Positions 45,082 through 54,230 of a stretch of 64,000 bases of DNA are shown here, piece after piece. The notes under the pieces were generated by a model, which did not search any database, was not told where the DNA came from, and worked only from the letters and a program-made list of their open reading frames with translations. Source of the DNA: Kolteria novifilia. GTDB lineage: Bacteria; Planctomycetota; Planctomycetia; Kolteriales; Kolteriaceae. The stretch lies in assembly GCA_007748055.1 (NCBI GenBank), contig CP036279.1, positions 3,720,001 to 3,784,000 of the forward strand. The letters run 5' to 3'. The stretch's first letter is position 1. Every line of letters starts with the position of its first letter. A program made the position numbers and the translations under genes.

Positions 45082-45552
45082 ATGACCGAACCAGCCTCCT
45101 TTCTCCCCCAAACCGAGACCAAGGTGCCCATCGTCCAGGGCCCCGGCGAGGGCAAGTCGGTCGGAGTCCTGGGAGATCAGACGACGTTCAAAGTGCTAAG
45201 CGAACAAACAGGGGGAGCCTACGCGATCCTCGAACAACAGATCCCCGCCGGACACGGCCCGCCCCTGCACGTCCACCGGCACGAGACGGAGATCTTCTAC
45301 ATCCTGGAGGGAGAGTTTGAGTTCACCGTCGGGGAAAAGAGGTTGATCGTTCAGCGTGGAACGACGCTGGTGGCGCCGCGTGATATTCCGCACACCTTCC
45401 AGAACGTGTCCAAGGAGGTCGGCAAACTTCACCTAACCATCATCCCTGGAAACTTCGCGAACTACTTTCTCGAGGTCGACCAGCAACCTGACAATGACCT
45501 CGCGTCAATCCGGCGCCTTTGCGCGAAATACGATGTCGAAATTCTCCAGTAG
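45082..45552 (+). CDS. Cupin domain protein
   Basis: 156 residues from ATG 45082 with GGAGCGAAG upstream. A single cupin fold: motif 1 'GPPLHVHRHETEIFYILEGE' (HxH...E) and motif 2 'PRDIPHTFQNVS' supply the three His and one Glu metal ligands. Such mono-cupins include dioxygenases, isomerases and sugar-binding regulators. No substrate can be proposed. A GNAT gene starts 15 bp after its stop, so both are probably one transcription unit. Confidence 0.9.
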   Translation: MTEPASFLPQTETKVPIVQGPGEGKSVGVLGDQTTFKVLSEQTGGAYAILEQQIPAGHGPPLHVHRHETEIFYILEGEFEFTVGEKRLIVQRGTTLVAPRDIPHTFQNVSKEVGKLHLTIIPGNFANYFLEVDQQPDNDLASIRRLCAKYDVEILQ

Positions 45553-45567
45553 ACGCCGGAGAGAGCA

Positions 45568-46074
45568 ATGGCCAGCGAACGCACGACAACGGAAACCTTT
45601 TCCTCCCACGACGAACGCTTGCACATCCGGGAGTTCGTGGAAACCGACCGCGACACCCTCCGGGAGATCTATCTATCCTCACGCCGGAGCACGTTCACTT
45701 GGCTCGCCGCGAATCTCTTTCAGTTCGATGACTTCGATCGGCAAACGAGCGGTGAGTTGATCCTCGTCGCGACCCTGGGCGAGCAAACCATCGGGTTTTC
45801 CGCGAGTTGGGTTCCCGAGCGGTTCATTCACCACCTCTATCTGAAGAATGGCTGGACCGGCCACGGCTATGGAAGGGCCCTACTCGACGCGACCGTCGAA
45901 CGGATCGGAAGGCCCGCGCGTCTGAAGTGCCTCTCGATGAATCGCCATGCCCTGAAATTCTACCGGCGGGAGGGATGGATCGAGTCGGGACGGGGAGTTT
46001 CGGGAAGCGGAAACTACTTGGAGATGACGCTTCCGTCACCAACCGAAGTCTCGCGCGATCGGGTTCCACGCTGA
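45568..46074 (+). CDS. GNAT-family N-acetyltransferase
   Basis: 168 residues; ATG 45568 with GGAGAG upstream. 'LHIREFVETDRDTLREIYLS' is the GNAT N-terminus; 'GFSASWVPERFIHHLYLKNG' then 'WTGHGYGRALLDATVERIG' holds the acetyl-CoA loop (Q/RxxGxG/A, here GHGYGRAL), and 'LSMNRHALKFYRREGWIESG' is the closing block with Tyr as general acid. It should acetylate a small amine or protein. Co-transcribed with the cupin. Confidence 0.9.
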   Translation: MASERTTTETFSSHDERLHIREFVETDRDTLREIYLSSRRSTFTWLAANLFQFDDFDRQTSGELILVATLGEQTIGFSASWVPERFIHHLYLKNGWTGHGYGRALLDATVERIGRPARLKCLSMNRHALKFYRREGWIESGRGVSGSGNYLEMTLPSPTEVSRDRVPR

Positions 46075-46154
46075 CGTGTGGGATCCTTTGGCCACCGTTG
46101 CAAGCAAATGCAACGCACCCGGGGATTCCAATCCCATAGACGGGCCCTCGCTCA

Positions 46155-46324
46155 GCTCGCACTGGCTGACATGCAGCCAGTGGAAGCCGAGATCAAGGAG
46201 CCGCAAGTCACTCGTGCTCTGCTCCAACTTGAAGTTGGTATTCGTGCAACCCTAACCCTTTGGCACTGGCTGACAAGCAGCCAGTGGCCCCCCAAGGCTA
46301 GATGGACCAGTGCACTTGCACTAG
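46155..46324 (+). repeat. CACTGGC palindromic repeat, copy 4 (double hairpin)
   Basis: Two perfect hairpins, CACTGGCTG/CAGCCAGTG at 46160-46182 and again at 46264-46286, with CCAACTT-GAAGTTGG at 46224-46238 between them. The block GATGGACCAGTGCAC and the terminal CTAG are shared with copies 2 and 3. Its CTAG contains the TAG stop of egtD. Confidence 0.85.
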
Positions 46325-47319
46325 TTGGTGGGAGCCAAGATGTTGACGCCGAGGCGGTTCTTGGAATCGAACCACTGGTTGACGACCTTCATGCCAGACT
46401 CGCGCGCCAACTGGTCGATTTCCGGAAGCGTGAACTTGCGGGAGATTTCCGTCCGAATGAACTCACCCTCGGAGAGTTCGACCTCCATGTCGAGTACGTC
46501 GAGGCGAACCTTTTGGTTTCGCGTGCTGACGAGGCCCATGTCGATCCAACCGGCCTCCTCGTCGAACGCGGCCCGGAACTCGAGGGCGTCGAGATCGAAG
46601 TTGGCGTCCAACTCCCGGTTGAGGCGATCAACCATATTGAAGTTGAAGCGAGCCGTGATCCCGTGGGGATCGTCGTAGGCCTGCTCCAACGTCGAACGTT
46701 CCTTGCGCAGGTCCGTCGTGAGCAGGAAGAGATCCTTGGGCCCCAAGAGTCGGCGAACGCGGCGCATCAACGAAATGGCGTCGTTTGGGTAGAAGTTCCC
46801 GATGGTCGAGCCGACGAACGCGACCAGTCGCGGCCGATCGTCGTGCTCCCCAGCGATCCGCAGCCCGTCGTCATAGTCGCCGGCGACTCCGATTACCTCG
46901 AGATCGTCATAGTCGGACAAGAGGTCGTGCGAACTCTCGGTGAGCATCGTCTCGGACACATCGACCGGAAAGTAGCGAACGCTGCCGTGAACGTCTTGGA
47001 ACGCCTCGATCAGGATTCGTGTCTTGGTCGAACTCCCCGAGCCGAGATCGACCATGCTGACCGGATGATCGAACAGGGACGCGAGTTCGCGCCCCCGCTC
47101 GCGGAAGATTTCGCACTCCGCTTCGGGTAGATAGTACTCGGGCATCGCGGAGATCTCCTCGAAGATCTCCGAACCAATCTCGTCGTACAAGTGGACGCAA
47201 CTGATGGACTTCGGATCGTTGCTCAAACCATGGCGCACGTCCCGAACCAAGACGGAGAAGACGTCTTCTTGCTCGAGACTGTGTAGCTGAAAGCGGTCGT
47301 TGATTTGAACCGTCGACAT
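46321..47319 (-). CDS. egtD: L-histidine N-alpha-methyltransferase (ergothioneine EgtD)
   Basis: 332 residues from ATG 47319, near the family's usual length of about 320. Conserved EgtD features: 'CVHLYDEIGSEIFEEISAMP' (YD..GS.LFe.I...PEYY), SAM loop 'DLGSGSSTKTRILIEAF' (91-107), 'FPVDVSETML', 'LVAFVGSTIGNF' and 'YDDPHGITARFNFN' for histidine binding, 'ISRKFT' and final residues. EgtD transfers three methyl groups from S-adenosylmethionine to histidine giving hercynine, the first step to ergothioneine, in the cytosol. The divergent egtB (47966) does the next step. Stop lies in a repeat terminus. Confidence 0.95.
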   Translation of the reverse strand: MSTVQINDRFQLHSLEQEDVFSVLVRDVRHGLSNDPKSISCVHLYDEIGSEIFEEISAMPEYYLPEAECEIFRERGRELASLFDHPVSMVDLGSGSSTKTRILIEAFQDVHGSVRYFPVDVSETMLTESSHDLLSDYDDLEVIGVAGDYDDGLRIAGEHDDRPRLVAFVGSTIGNFYPNDAISLMRRVRRLLGPKDLFLLTTDLRKERSTLEQAYDDPHGITARFNFNMVDRLNRELDANFDLDALEFRAAFDEEAGWIDMGLVSTRNQKVRLDVLDMEVELSEGEFIRTEISRKFTLPEIDQLARESGMKVVNQWFDSKNRLGVNILAPTN

Positions 47320-47965
47320 GTGATAAAACGCTCCCTTGATTTCGAAGAGTGAACTCTCGACGCGACTACCGAGAAGGTACGGGCCAGCTATGTGTGAGCT
47401 TGCTTCAGTCTAGGGAGCCTCCTCCCGGCAGATCCTGGGTCGGTCTGCGCATCGACTGTCGGTAATTCGTCATAAAGGCAGCGAGTGTGATCGTAGGTCA
47501 TGTCGCGGCATGCGTCGGTTCTCGACGAGAAACGCCCAGACGCCATGGTCTGTTCGTCTTGAAAATGTCCGCTTCGACCCGAATCGTCCAAGTGCCCAAC
47601 GTGGGGCGTCCGGTATCGGTCCGGTTGGTCTGCCCCGTGAAATCGGCCCCGTTCGCATTGTGTCTATGGCTTCTGGAAGTGGGGACAACCCGAACGGCAT
47701 TCGCCGAACCGTCCTCTTCTGGTCAAAATTCGCGCTGGCGGCAATAATCGGCAAAGCGAATCGGCGCGACTCCGATACCATGAGGAGGCCGAAAGCTCGG
47801 TCGAGGCTTCACCAAGGTTTCATGACTCGCGGAAATGTGCCCGACGCCATGAACGCTGATGACGCTTCACGATCGCTCGAAACCTATCCATCTCGACGGC
47901 CACTCCCCCCCAATAGCTTTCAAAATGGGGGAATGGCCGCGGTGACCAGGTCGAAGGAGGATGGC
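47320..47965. promoter_or_regulatory. egtD-egtB divergent promoter region
   Basis: No conserved gene in the 646-bp gap, though short frames exist. A C-rich/G-rich inverted repeat (CCCCCA ... TGGGGG, 47907-47931) lies about 35 bp ahead of egtB, before its GGAGG site; it may affect translation. Regulator unknown. Confidence 0.4.
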
Positions 47966-49291
47966 ATGACCTTGTCGACAGCGCGAAGCGGATTGAACCA
48001 GCGCACGCAAGTTCTTTCGGACTGTCGCCCGAGTGACGCCAAGCGTGCGGACGTTCTCGCGGCTTACCGACACGTCCGTTCCGAAACCGAACGTCTGTGC
48101 GTCCCTCTCGAGATCGAAGACTACGTCGTTCAAACGATGCCGGACGCCAGTCCGACGAAATGGCACCTCGCCCATACCACCTGGTTCTTCGAGAAGATGG
48201 TCCTGGCGAACACGAGAGACGCCGATCGCTTCGGCCCCTCCCAGTTCGACTATCTCTTCAATTCGTACTACAACTCTCTCGGCCAGCAATTTCCCCGACC
48301 TAGCCGAGGCCTCCTCTCTCGCCCCACGGTCGAGGAAGTCTACCGGTATCGCTCGATGATCGATGAACTGGTCGAGGAATGGATCTCCAGCTCCGACCGG
48401 GAATCATTCGAGAGGCTCGCTCCGTTGGTCACGGTGGGACTTCACCACGAGCAACAGCATCAAGAGTTGATTCTCACCGATCTGAAGAGCGTCCTGGGGC
48501 AAAACCCCTTGAGGCCCATCTACCGACCGACCGAGTCGACGATGCTCGAGGGGAAGGTCTCGTTGGATTGGATGACCTATCCGGGCGGCGTCGCGGAGGT
48601 CGGCACGTCGGACGCGTCGTTCGCGTATGACAACGAATCGCCACGTCACTCGCTCCTGCTTACTCCATACTCACTCGCCACCCGCTTGGTGACGGTCGGT
48701 GAGTACTTGGAATTCATGGAATCGGGAGGGTACCGTCGAGCGGAATGGTGGCTCTCCGATGGCTGGGCCCAATGTCGCCAGGAACGATGGGAGGCCCCCG
48801 CTTACTGGTTCCGCGATGGATCGGAGTGGAAGATCTTCACGCTCACGGGATGCCGCGACTTGGTCGCCGACGAGCCGGTCTGTCACGTCTGCTACTATGA
48901 AGCCGATGCCTACGCCCGCTGGGCGGGGGCGCGGCTGCCGCGCGAAGAGGAATGGGAAGCCGCCGCGAGTTCCGAGCCGATCGTCGGCAACCTCCTCGAG
49001 GAGGATTGCCTTCATCCGCAACCCGCCGTCCGACCCGACCGCATGCCCGCTCAGTTTTTTGGCGACGTCTGGGAGTGGACGTCGAGCCCCTATACCGCGT
49101 ATCCAGGCTACCGACCTCCAGAAGGGCCGCTATCAGAGTACAACGGCAAGTTCATGTGCAACCAGATGATTCTCCGGGGCGGAAGTTGCCTCACCGCCGC
49201 GTGGCATATCCGATCGACCTATCGCAACTTCTTTCCACCGTCGGCTCGATGGCAGTTCAGCGGGATCCGTTTGGCCCGGGATGCATTTTGA
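47966..49291 (+). CDS. egtB: Hercynine oxygenase (ergothioneine EgtB)
   Basis: 441 residues from ATG 47966 with GGAGG seven bases upstream; the frame is open before it but unconserved. N-terminal DinB-like domain with iron ligands: 'WHLAHTTWFFE' (His67/70) and the HxxxH in 'HHEQQHQELILTDL' (His161/165). The C-terminal formylglycine-generating-enzyme-like domain ends 'ILRGGSC......RNFFPPSARWQFSGIRLARD', typical of EgtB. The enzyme is a non-haem iron oxygenase forming the C-S bond between hercynine and gamma-glutamylcysteine or cysteine. egtD is on the other side of the divergent promoter. No egtA, egtC or egtE neighbours are in the window; an amidotransferase elsewhere (33424) does not look like EgtC. 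Confidence 0.95.
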   Translation: MTLSTARSGLNQRTQVLSDCRPSDAKRADVLAAYRHVRSETERLCVPLEIEDYVVQTMPDASPTKWHLAHTTWFFEKMVLANTRDADRFGPSQFDYLFNSYYNSLGQQFPRPSRGLLSRPTVEEVYRYRSMIDELVEEWISSSDRESFERLAPLVTVGLHHEQQHQELILTDLKSVLGQNPLRPIYRPTESTMLEGKVSLDWMTYPGGVAEVGTSDASFAYDNESPRHSLLLTPYSLATRLVTVGEYLEFMESGGYRRAEWWLSDGWAQCRQERWEAPAYWFRDGSEWKIFTLTGCRDLVADEPVCHVCYYEADAYARWAGARLPREEEWEAAASSEPIVGNLLEEDCLHPQPAVRPDRMPAQFFGDVWEWTSSPYTAYPGYRPPEGPLSEYNGKFMCNQMILRGGSCLTAAWHIRSTYRNFFPPSARWQFSGIRLARDAF

Positions 49292-49433
49292 GCCCTCCGA
49301 AGGAATTTCTTCACGAGCGCCATCGAGCTACTGTCCTGATTGGTCACTTCATTTCCCAAGAGACTCTTCGGGGCCGCCCTGCCCACCCTCGCCGTGCGCA
49401 TGCGGGAAGCGCCGGTGATTGGGCAAACTCCCG

Positions 49434-49480
49434 CACGATTTGAGGGGCCGAGACGTCATGGAGCGAACTTACCAACCAGC
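49434..49480. repeat. 47-bp repeat, copy 2
   Basis: GCACGATTTGAGGGGCCGAG to ACCAACCAGC, similar to 36117-36163. The stop codon of the FetB-type gene (49484-49486) follows 4 bases later. Confidence 0.6.
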
Positions 49481-49483
49481 CGG

Positions 49484-50281
49484 CTAACGGCTCGTCAGTT
49501 GCGAGACCAGCAGCTGATGCTTGTTGCTGAATAGGCGGAAGTACGAAAGCAAAACCGCCAAGAGGGTCCCCAGCGCGGTGCCCGACGCGATCATGAACAT
49601 GATGATCATCTGATACCGCACCGCCTCGACCGGCACGACACCGGCCAGCAGTTGCCCGGTCATCATCCCCGGGATCGAAACGATGCCAACCACCGACATG
49701 CTGTTGATGATCGGGGTCATGCCAGTTCTCAGGGCTTCGCGCATCGGTTCGTGAGCCGCTTCCCAACGCGTGGCTCCCAGGGCGAGCAAGGTCTCGATGC
49801 GATCGCGTTTGTTCACTAATTCCTCTCCGAAGCGGTCGATTCCCAGCGAAATACCATTGAGCGTGTTGCCGAGAATCATGCCCAGAAGCGGAATCGCGTA
49901 CTGCGGCGCGTACCAAGGTGTGGGTCGCACAATCACGATCAACCCGATCAGCGTGATCGACCAACTCCCCGCGGCCATCGCCGTTGTTCCCGTCACAAGC
50001 GCCTTCGGATAGGTCCGACGAACCCGGCGAATCGCGGCATGCCCGGCCACGAACGTCATCAGGCCCGCGACCGGAAACAAGACGTACCACTGGGGATGTT
50101 GGTAGACCCAACCGAGAACAAAGCCCAAGAGCGAGAGTTGCACCACCGTTCGGGCCGACGCGACCAGCAAGCGCCTCTCGAGAGCGAGCCCTAGAACGAG
50201 CGAAATGCCCATGTTCACGATGATGAGCAGGGTCGCGGCCAGGATCTGGCCGTACCCCATCGAGAGATACTCGGCGCTCAT
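49484..50281 (-). CDS. fetB: FetB/UPF0014-type ABC transporter permease
   Basis: 265 residues from ATG 50281, which overlaps the stop of the ATPase gene by 4 bp (ATGA). Seven hydrophobic helices. 'VQLSLLGFVLGWVY', 'YAIPLLGMILGNTLNGISLG' and 'ALGATRWEAAHEPMREALRT' then 'GMTPIINSMSVVGIVSIPGM' are the UPF0014/FetB signature lines, including the EAA-like loop ALGATRWEA. Homologues export iron and relieve oxidative stress in E. coli. It forms an ABC exporter with the ATPase at 50278. The iron substrate is inferred from the family. Confidence 0.9.
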   Translation of the reverse strand: MSAEYLSMGYGQILAATLLIIVNMGISLVLGLALERRLLVASARTVVQLSLLGFVLGWVYQHPQWYVLFPVAGLMTFVAGHAAIRRVRRTYPKALVTGTTAMAAGSWSITLIGLIVIVRPTPWYAPQYAIPLLGMILGNTLNGISLGIDRFGEELVNKRDRIETLLALGATRWEAAHEPMREALRTGMTPIINSMSVVGIVSIPGMMTGQLLAGVVPVEAVRYQMIIMFMIASGTALGTLLAVLLSYFRLFSNKHQLLVSQLTSR

Positions 50282-50970
50282 GTCGACGCCCCTTCTCCAA
50301 CTGGCGACGCGAACTGTCCATTCGCAAAGAGCAACCGGCGCGTCGAAACTCGCTCCACTTGATCGGCGTCGTGGCTCACCCAAACGCACGCGCGCTCGTC
50401 GGGGCGGTCCTTGACCCAGCCGACGAGGACCTCCTCCACGCGACCAGACGTTTCCGGATCGAGCGCCGAGGTCGGCTCATCAAGCAACAAGAGCGATGGC
50501 CGCAGTTGCAGCACACGAACGAGGGAGACGAGTTGCCCCTCGCCTCCGGAGAGACGATCGGCGCGCTGGGTGAGGAGCTCCGGCGGGCGACCGAGCCGTT
50601 CCAGCCACCGGACCGCGAGTTCGGCGTCGTACTTCCGACCCGACTGAGCGCGTAGTTGAAAAGGGAGTCGAAGATTCTCCTCGACGGTTCCCTCCAGGAA
50701 CGCGGGACGCTGGTGAACGTAGGTGACTTCCGATCGAAAAGTCGGGATGGCGAGTTCGTCGACGATGTTTCCGCGCCAACGGATCGAACCACTCTCGAGC
50801 GGGTCTAGCAGAACCAGGGCGCGCAAGAGCGTCGACTTGCCGCCTCCCGATGGTCCCGAGAGGCCAACGCGTTCCCCGAAACTGACAGAAAAGTCGACGT
50901 CGCGAAGAAGCCAACGCTCCCTCGACGCCACACGCACGCCGATGGCGGCCGCTTCAAGGTCGGATCTCAT
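50278..50970 (-). CDS. fetA: FetA-type ABC transporter ATPase
   Basis: 230 residues from ATG 50970. Walker A GPSGGGKST (39-47), Q loop near 'VTYVHQRPAFLEGTVEENL' with the characteristic insertion, signature LSGGEGQLVSLVR, Walker B LLLLDEPTSALDP and the H loop 'WVSHDADQ'. Pairs by ATGA overlap with the FetB-type permease, so the two make one exporter. The whole pair is divergent from the pst operon. Confidence 0.92.
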   Translation of the reverse strand: MRSDLEAAAIGVRVASRERWLLRDVDFSVSFGERVGLSGPSGGGKSTLLRALVLLDPLESGSIRWRGNIVDELAIPTFRSEVTYVHQRPAFLEGTVEENLRLPFQLRAQSGRKYDAELAVRWLERLGRPPELLTQRADRLSGGEGQLVSLVRVLQLRPSLLLLDEPTSALDPETSGRVEEVLVGWVKDRPDERACVWVSHDADQVERVSTRRLLFANGQFASPVGEGAST

Positions 50971-51233
50971 GAGACGTAGATTATGGTCCCTTCACTGGGA
51001 TGGAAACGGCCTTTCACGGACGTGGGAGAAACATGGACCAAACGATGTTCCCGCGTCGACGATTCGCTATATACCCCGCGAGAAGCGAACAGCTTCGGCA
51101 GTCGAATCCTAGACGATCGAAATCGGATCGTCACGGCGGTCGTGAAGATTTCTTAAAGGTTCATTGCTCGGCTAGTCTGGTCGAAAGAGGTCAGTAGGGT
51201 GAGCACATCATCTGGGCGCATGGGAGGCAATCA

Positions 51234-52268
51234 ATGTTTCGGTTGAAATGTTTGGCGGCATCGTTGGCCTTGGCGGCCTTGGTCTTGGTTCCTACTTCGT
51301 GCCAGATGGGCGCCGGCGGTACGCCGCTTCAAGGGGCCGGTGGCACCTTCCCCGCTCCTCTCTATCAGCGTTGGTTCATCGAGTACCACCGCCTTCATCC
51401 TGATGTCACCGTCAACTATCAAGCCACCGGTAGCGGTGCCGGCATCCAGCAATTCACTCAGGGATTGGTCAACTTCGGCGCCAGCGATGCCGCGATGACC
51501 GACGAAGAGATCGCCAAAGTCAAGCAAGGCGTTCAACTTCTTCCGATGACCGCCGGTTGTGTCGTCGTTTCCTACAACATCCCCTCGCTCAAGGAGCCGC
51601 TGAAACTGTCACGCGACGCACTCGCGGGCATCTACCTCGGCGAGATCACCGATTGGGCGGACGAGCGCATCAAGAAGGACAACCCCGACGCGGCCCTGCC
51701 TTCGGACCTGAAGGTCACGGTCGTCCATCGCGCCGGCGGTAGCGGTACGACCTTCTGTTTCACCAATCACTTGTCATCCATCAGCGAGAAGTGGAAAAGC
51801 GACTGCGGAGTTGGGCAAACCGTTGCCTGGCCCGCCGGCGTCGGCGCCAAGGGCAATGCCGGAATCGCGGCCTTGATCACGCAAACGACTGGTGCCGTCG
51901 GCTACCTCGAGTTCGGCTACGCCAAGCAGGGTGGCATTCCGATGGCGACGCTGGAGAATAAGGCGGGCGAGTTCGTCGTTCCCTCGCTCAAGTCGGGTCA
52001 AGCCGCCCTCGCCAATACCTCCCTGCCGGAGAACCTCCGAGCGTTCATCCCCGATCCGGAAGGTAAGGGCTCGTATCCTATCGTCACCTACACTTGGCTT
52101 CTCTGCTATAAGAAATACAACGATCCGAAGATCGCCAAGGCGCTCAAGGACGTCATCAAGTACGGCCTGCACCAAGGACAAGAGGATGCCGAGCCACTCG
52201 GCTACATTCCTCTCCCTGCCTCGGTTGTCGAAACGGTCGAGAAGGCGGCGATGTCGATTCAACCGTAG
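51234..52268 (+). CDS. pstS: Phosphate ABC transporter, periplasmic binding lipoprotein PstS
   Basis: 344 residues, ATG 51234 with GGGAGG six bases upstream. Lipoprotein signal 1-23 with the lipobox VPTSC (acylated Cys23). The mature part starts GAGGTFPAPLYQRWFIEY and has the phosphate loop TGSGAGIQQF, FGASDAAMT, and 'HRAGGSGTTFCFTNHLSSIS' (all conserved PstS lines), plus 'AKGNAGIAALITQTTGAVGY'. It binds phosphate outside the cytoplasmic membrane and hands it to PstCA. First gene of pstSCAB. The 263-bp region before it is shared with fetA. No convincing Pho box was identified. Confidence 0.96.
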   Translation: MFRLKCLAASLALAALVLVPTSCQMGAGGTPLQGAGGTFPAPLYQRWFIEYHRLHPDVTVNYQATGSGAGIQQFTQGLVNFGASDAAMTDEEIAKVKQGVQLLPMTAGCVVVSYNIPSLKEPLKLSRDALAGIYLGEITDWADERIKKDNPDAALPSDLKVTVVHRAGGSGTTFCFTNHLSSISEKWKSDCGVGQTVAWPAGVGAKGNAGIAALITQTTGAVGYLEFGYAKQGGIPMATLENKAGEFVVPSLKSGQAALANTSLPENLRAFIPDPEGKGSYPIVTYTWLLCYKKYNDPKIAKALKDVIKYGLHQGQEDAEPLGYIPLPASVVETVEKAAMSIQP

Positions 52269-52375
52269 CGCAGACCGATCGCCCCACACGCGATCCTAGA
52301 TCACAAAGCGATGTTGGCCCACTTGGCTTCGGTTCCCTCGCGGAACCGGAGCCGCAAGATGTGAGACTGCTAAGC

Positions 52376-53320
52376 ATGGTTTCCCATTCACGCCCTCCGA
52401 GTCGATTGGACGTCGCCTGGGATCGCGGTTTCCGCTTTCTCACCTGGTTCATGGCATGGGCGACGATCGCCCTGGTGCTGTTCATCGTCTACAAGGTGAC
52501 GGAATCGGCCTTCCCCGCTCTACAGCGTTACGGCTTCTCCTTCATGACGACCTCTCACTGGGACTCCAACCGCGAGAAGTTTGGTGTCTTGCCCGAAATC
52601 TGGGGGACACTCTACAGTTCCGGGTTGGCTCTGCTCTTCGCCACAATCTTCGGAGTCGGCGTCGCGATCTTCGTCAGCGAGGACTTCGTCGCTCCCGCGT
52701 GGCGAACGTTGCTAAAGAACGTCGTCGAACTCCTGGCGGCGATCCCGAGCGTCGTCTACGGGCTCTGGGGGATCTACGTGGTCATCCCCCTGATTCGCCC
52801 GATGGCGGACTGGCTTCACAACAACTTAGGTGACTTCCCGCTCTTTGGCACTCCGTTCGCCGGGCCGGGCATGCTGCCGGCGGCGATCGTCCTCGCCATC
52901 ATGGTCCTGCCGACGATCGCGGCGGTCTCTCGCGACGCACTGGTCAATGTCCCGCCACGACTTCGTGAGGGCGCGATAGGCCTAGGGGCAACCCGCTGGG
53001 AAGCGATCTTCAAGATCGTCCTGCCCGCGGCTTCGACCGGCATTTTTGGCGCGATCGTGCTCGGATTCGGACGAGCGTTGGGGGAAACGATGGCCCTGGC
53101 GATGCTTGTGGGTAACAGCGGCGTCATCAGTGTCTCGGTCCTCTCTCCCGCCAACACGCTCTCCGCGTTGCTCGCGAACCACTTTCCCGAGGCTCAGGGG
53201 ATCGAGGTGGGAGCGTTGATGTACGCGGCGCTGGTGCTGATGGGGATTACGCTGCTGGTCAACGTGATCGGCGAACTGATCCTTTGGCGTGCCTCCGCCG
53301 GGATGAAGGGAGCCCACTAA
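52376..53320 (+). CDS. pstC: Phosphate ABC transporter permease PstC
   Basis: 314 residues from ATG 52376; GTG 52361 is an alternative. Six hydrophobic helices with the PstC long second-loop: 'VLPEIWGTLYSSGLALLFAT', 'ELLAAIPSVVYGLWGIYVVI', 'AIVLAIMVLPTIAAVSRDAL', the EAA loop 'AIGLGATRWEAIFKIVLPAA', and 'FGRALGETMALAMLVGNS'. This is a full-length PstC forming the channel with PstA. TAATG coupling to pstA (stop 53318-53320, start 53320). Confidence 0.95.
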   Translation: MVSHSRPPSRLDVAWDRGFRFLTWFMAWATIALVLFIVYKVTESAFPALQRYGFSFMTTSHWDSNREKFGVLPEIWGTLYSSGLALLFATIFGVGVAIFVSEDFVAPAWRTLLKNVVELLAAIPSVVYGLWGIYVVIPLIRPMADWLHNNLGDFPLFGTPFAGPGMLPAAIVLAIMVLPTIAAVSRDALVNVPPRLREGAIGLGATRWEAIFKIVLPAASTGIFGAIVLGFGRALGETMALAMLVGNSGVISVSVLSPANTLSALLANHFPEAQGIEVGALMYAALVLMGITLLVNVIGELILWRASAGMKGAH

Positions 53321-54219
53321 TGACCAAGATGCCGCAAGCGACCTCCCTGGCGATACCCATGCCTGAACCACGCCTACATCGTTCAATGACCTCGTTTCGT
53401 ACGCTTTTCAGCATGCTGATGAGCATCTTGACGGGACTGATCGCGATCTTCGCCTTCGTGCCGCTCTTATCGGTCCTGTTCATGTTGATCTGGCGAGGTA
53501 TCGCGCGATTGAACTTGGCGATCTTTACCGAGCTGCCCCCCGCCGCCGGCATGACCGGGGGAGGCTTCGGCAACGCGATCATGGGGACGATCGTGATGGT
53601 GGGTGTCGCGGCGCTCATCGCCGTTCCCTTTGGAACGCTCGCCGCGGTTCAGATGTCCGAGTTCGGCCGAAACTCCTCGACCTCCTCGGTGGTCCGGTTT
53701 TGCGCGAAGGTGCTCACGGGCCTCCCCTCGATTCTCGCGGGCGTCTTCGCCTACGCGACCATCGTCCTGCTGATGGGAACCTTTTCCGCGGTGGCCGGTG
53801 GGATCGCCCTCTCGATCCTGATGATCCCGATCGTGATGCTCACCGCGGAGGAGGCGTTGCGACAGGTTCCCATGAAAGTACGCGAAGCCGCGCTCGGCAT
53901 GGGCGCGACACGAACCCAGATGGTCTGGAAAGTCGTGTTGCCAACGGCACTTCCCGGCATGCTCACCGGCGTCATGTTGGCCGTGGCGCGAGCGGCGGGC
54001 GAGACGGCTCCCCTGCTCTTCACCGCGCTCTTCAATCAATACTGGTTCGATGGTAATCTGGCACAACCGACGGCATCGTTGGCTGTTTTGATTTACAATT
54101 TCTCTAGCGTGCCGTTCAAGAACCAAGTCGAGCTGGCGTGGTGTGCCTCGTTGGTCCTCGTCATGTTGGTCTTGGCCGTGAACCTGATCGGGCAACGCAT
54201 TACCAGATCGAGTCGTTGA
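53320..54219 (+). CDS. pstA: Phosphate ABC transporter permease PstA
   Basis: 299 residues from ATG 53320 (TAATG overlap with pstC; AAGGGAG upstream). Six helices; conserved PstA lines '[20 protein letters not shown]', '[16 protein letters not shown]', '[20 protein letters not shown]', '[20 protein letters not shown]' (EAA loop) and '[20 protein letters not shown]'. Together with PstC forms the membrane pore. pstB follows by 11 bp. Confidence 0.95.
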   Translation: MTKMPQATSLAIPMPEPRLHRSMTSFRTLFSMLMSILTGLIAIFAFVPLLSVLFMLIWRGIARLNLAIFTELPPAAGMTGGGFGNAIMGTIVMVGVAALIAVPFGTLAAVQMSEFGRNSSTSSVVRFCAKVLTGLPSILAGVFAYATIVLLMGTFSAVAGGIALSILMIPIVMLTAEEALRQVPMKVREAALGMGATRTQMVWKVVLPTALPGMLTGVMLAVARAAGETAPLLFTALFNQYWFDGNLAQPTASLAVLIYNFSSVPFKNQVELAWCASLVLVMLVLAVNLIGQRITRSSR

Positions 54220-54230
54220 CAGGAGTCCAC

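Noticed and set aside
51121-51233. Pho box upstream of pstS
   Set aside because: TCTTAAAGGTTCATTG is suggestive but no paired 7-base direct repeats with 4-base spacers were found.
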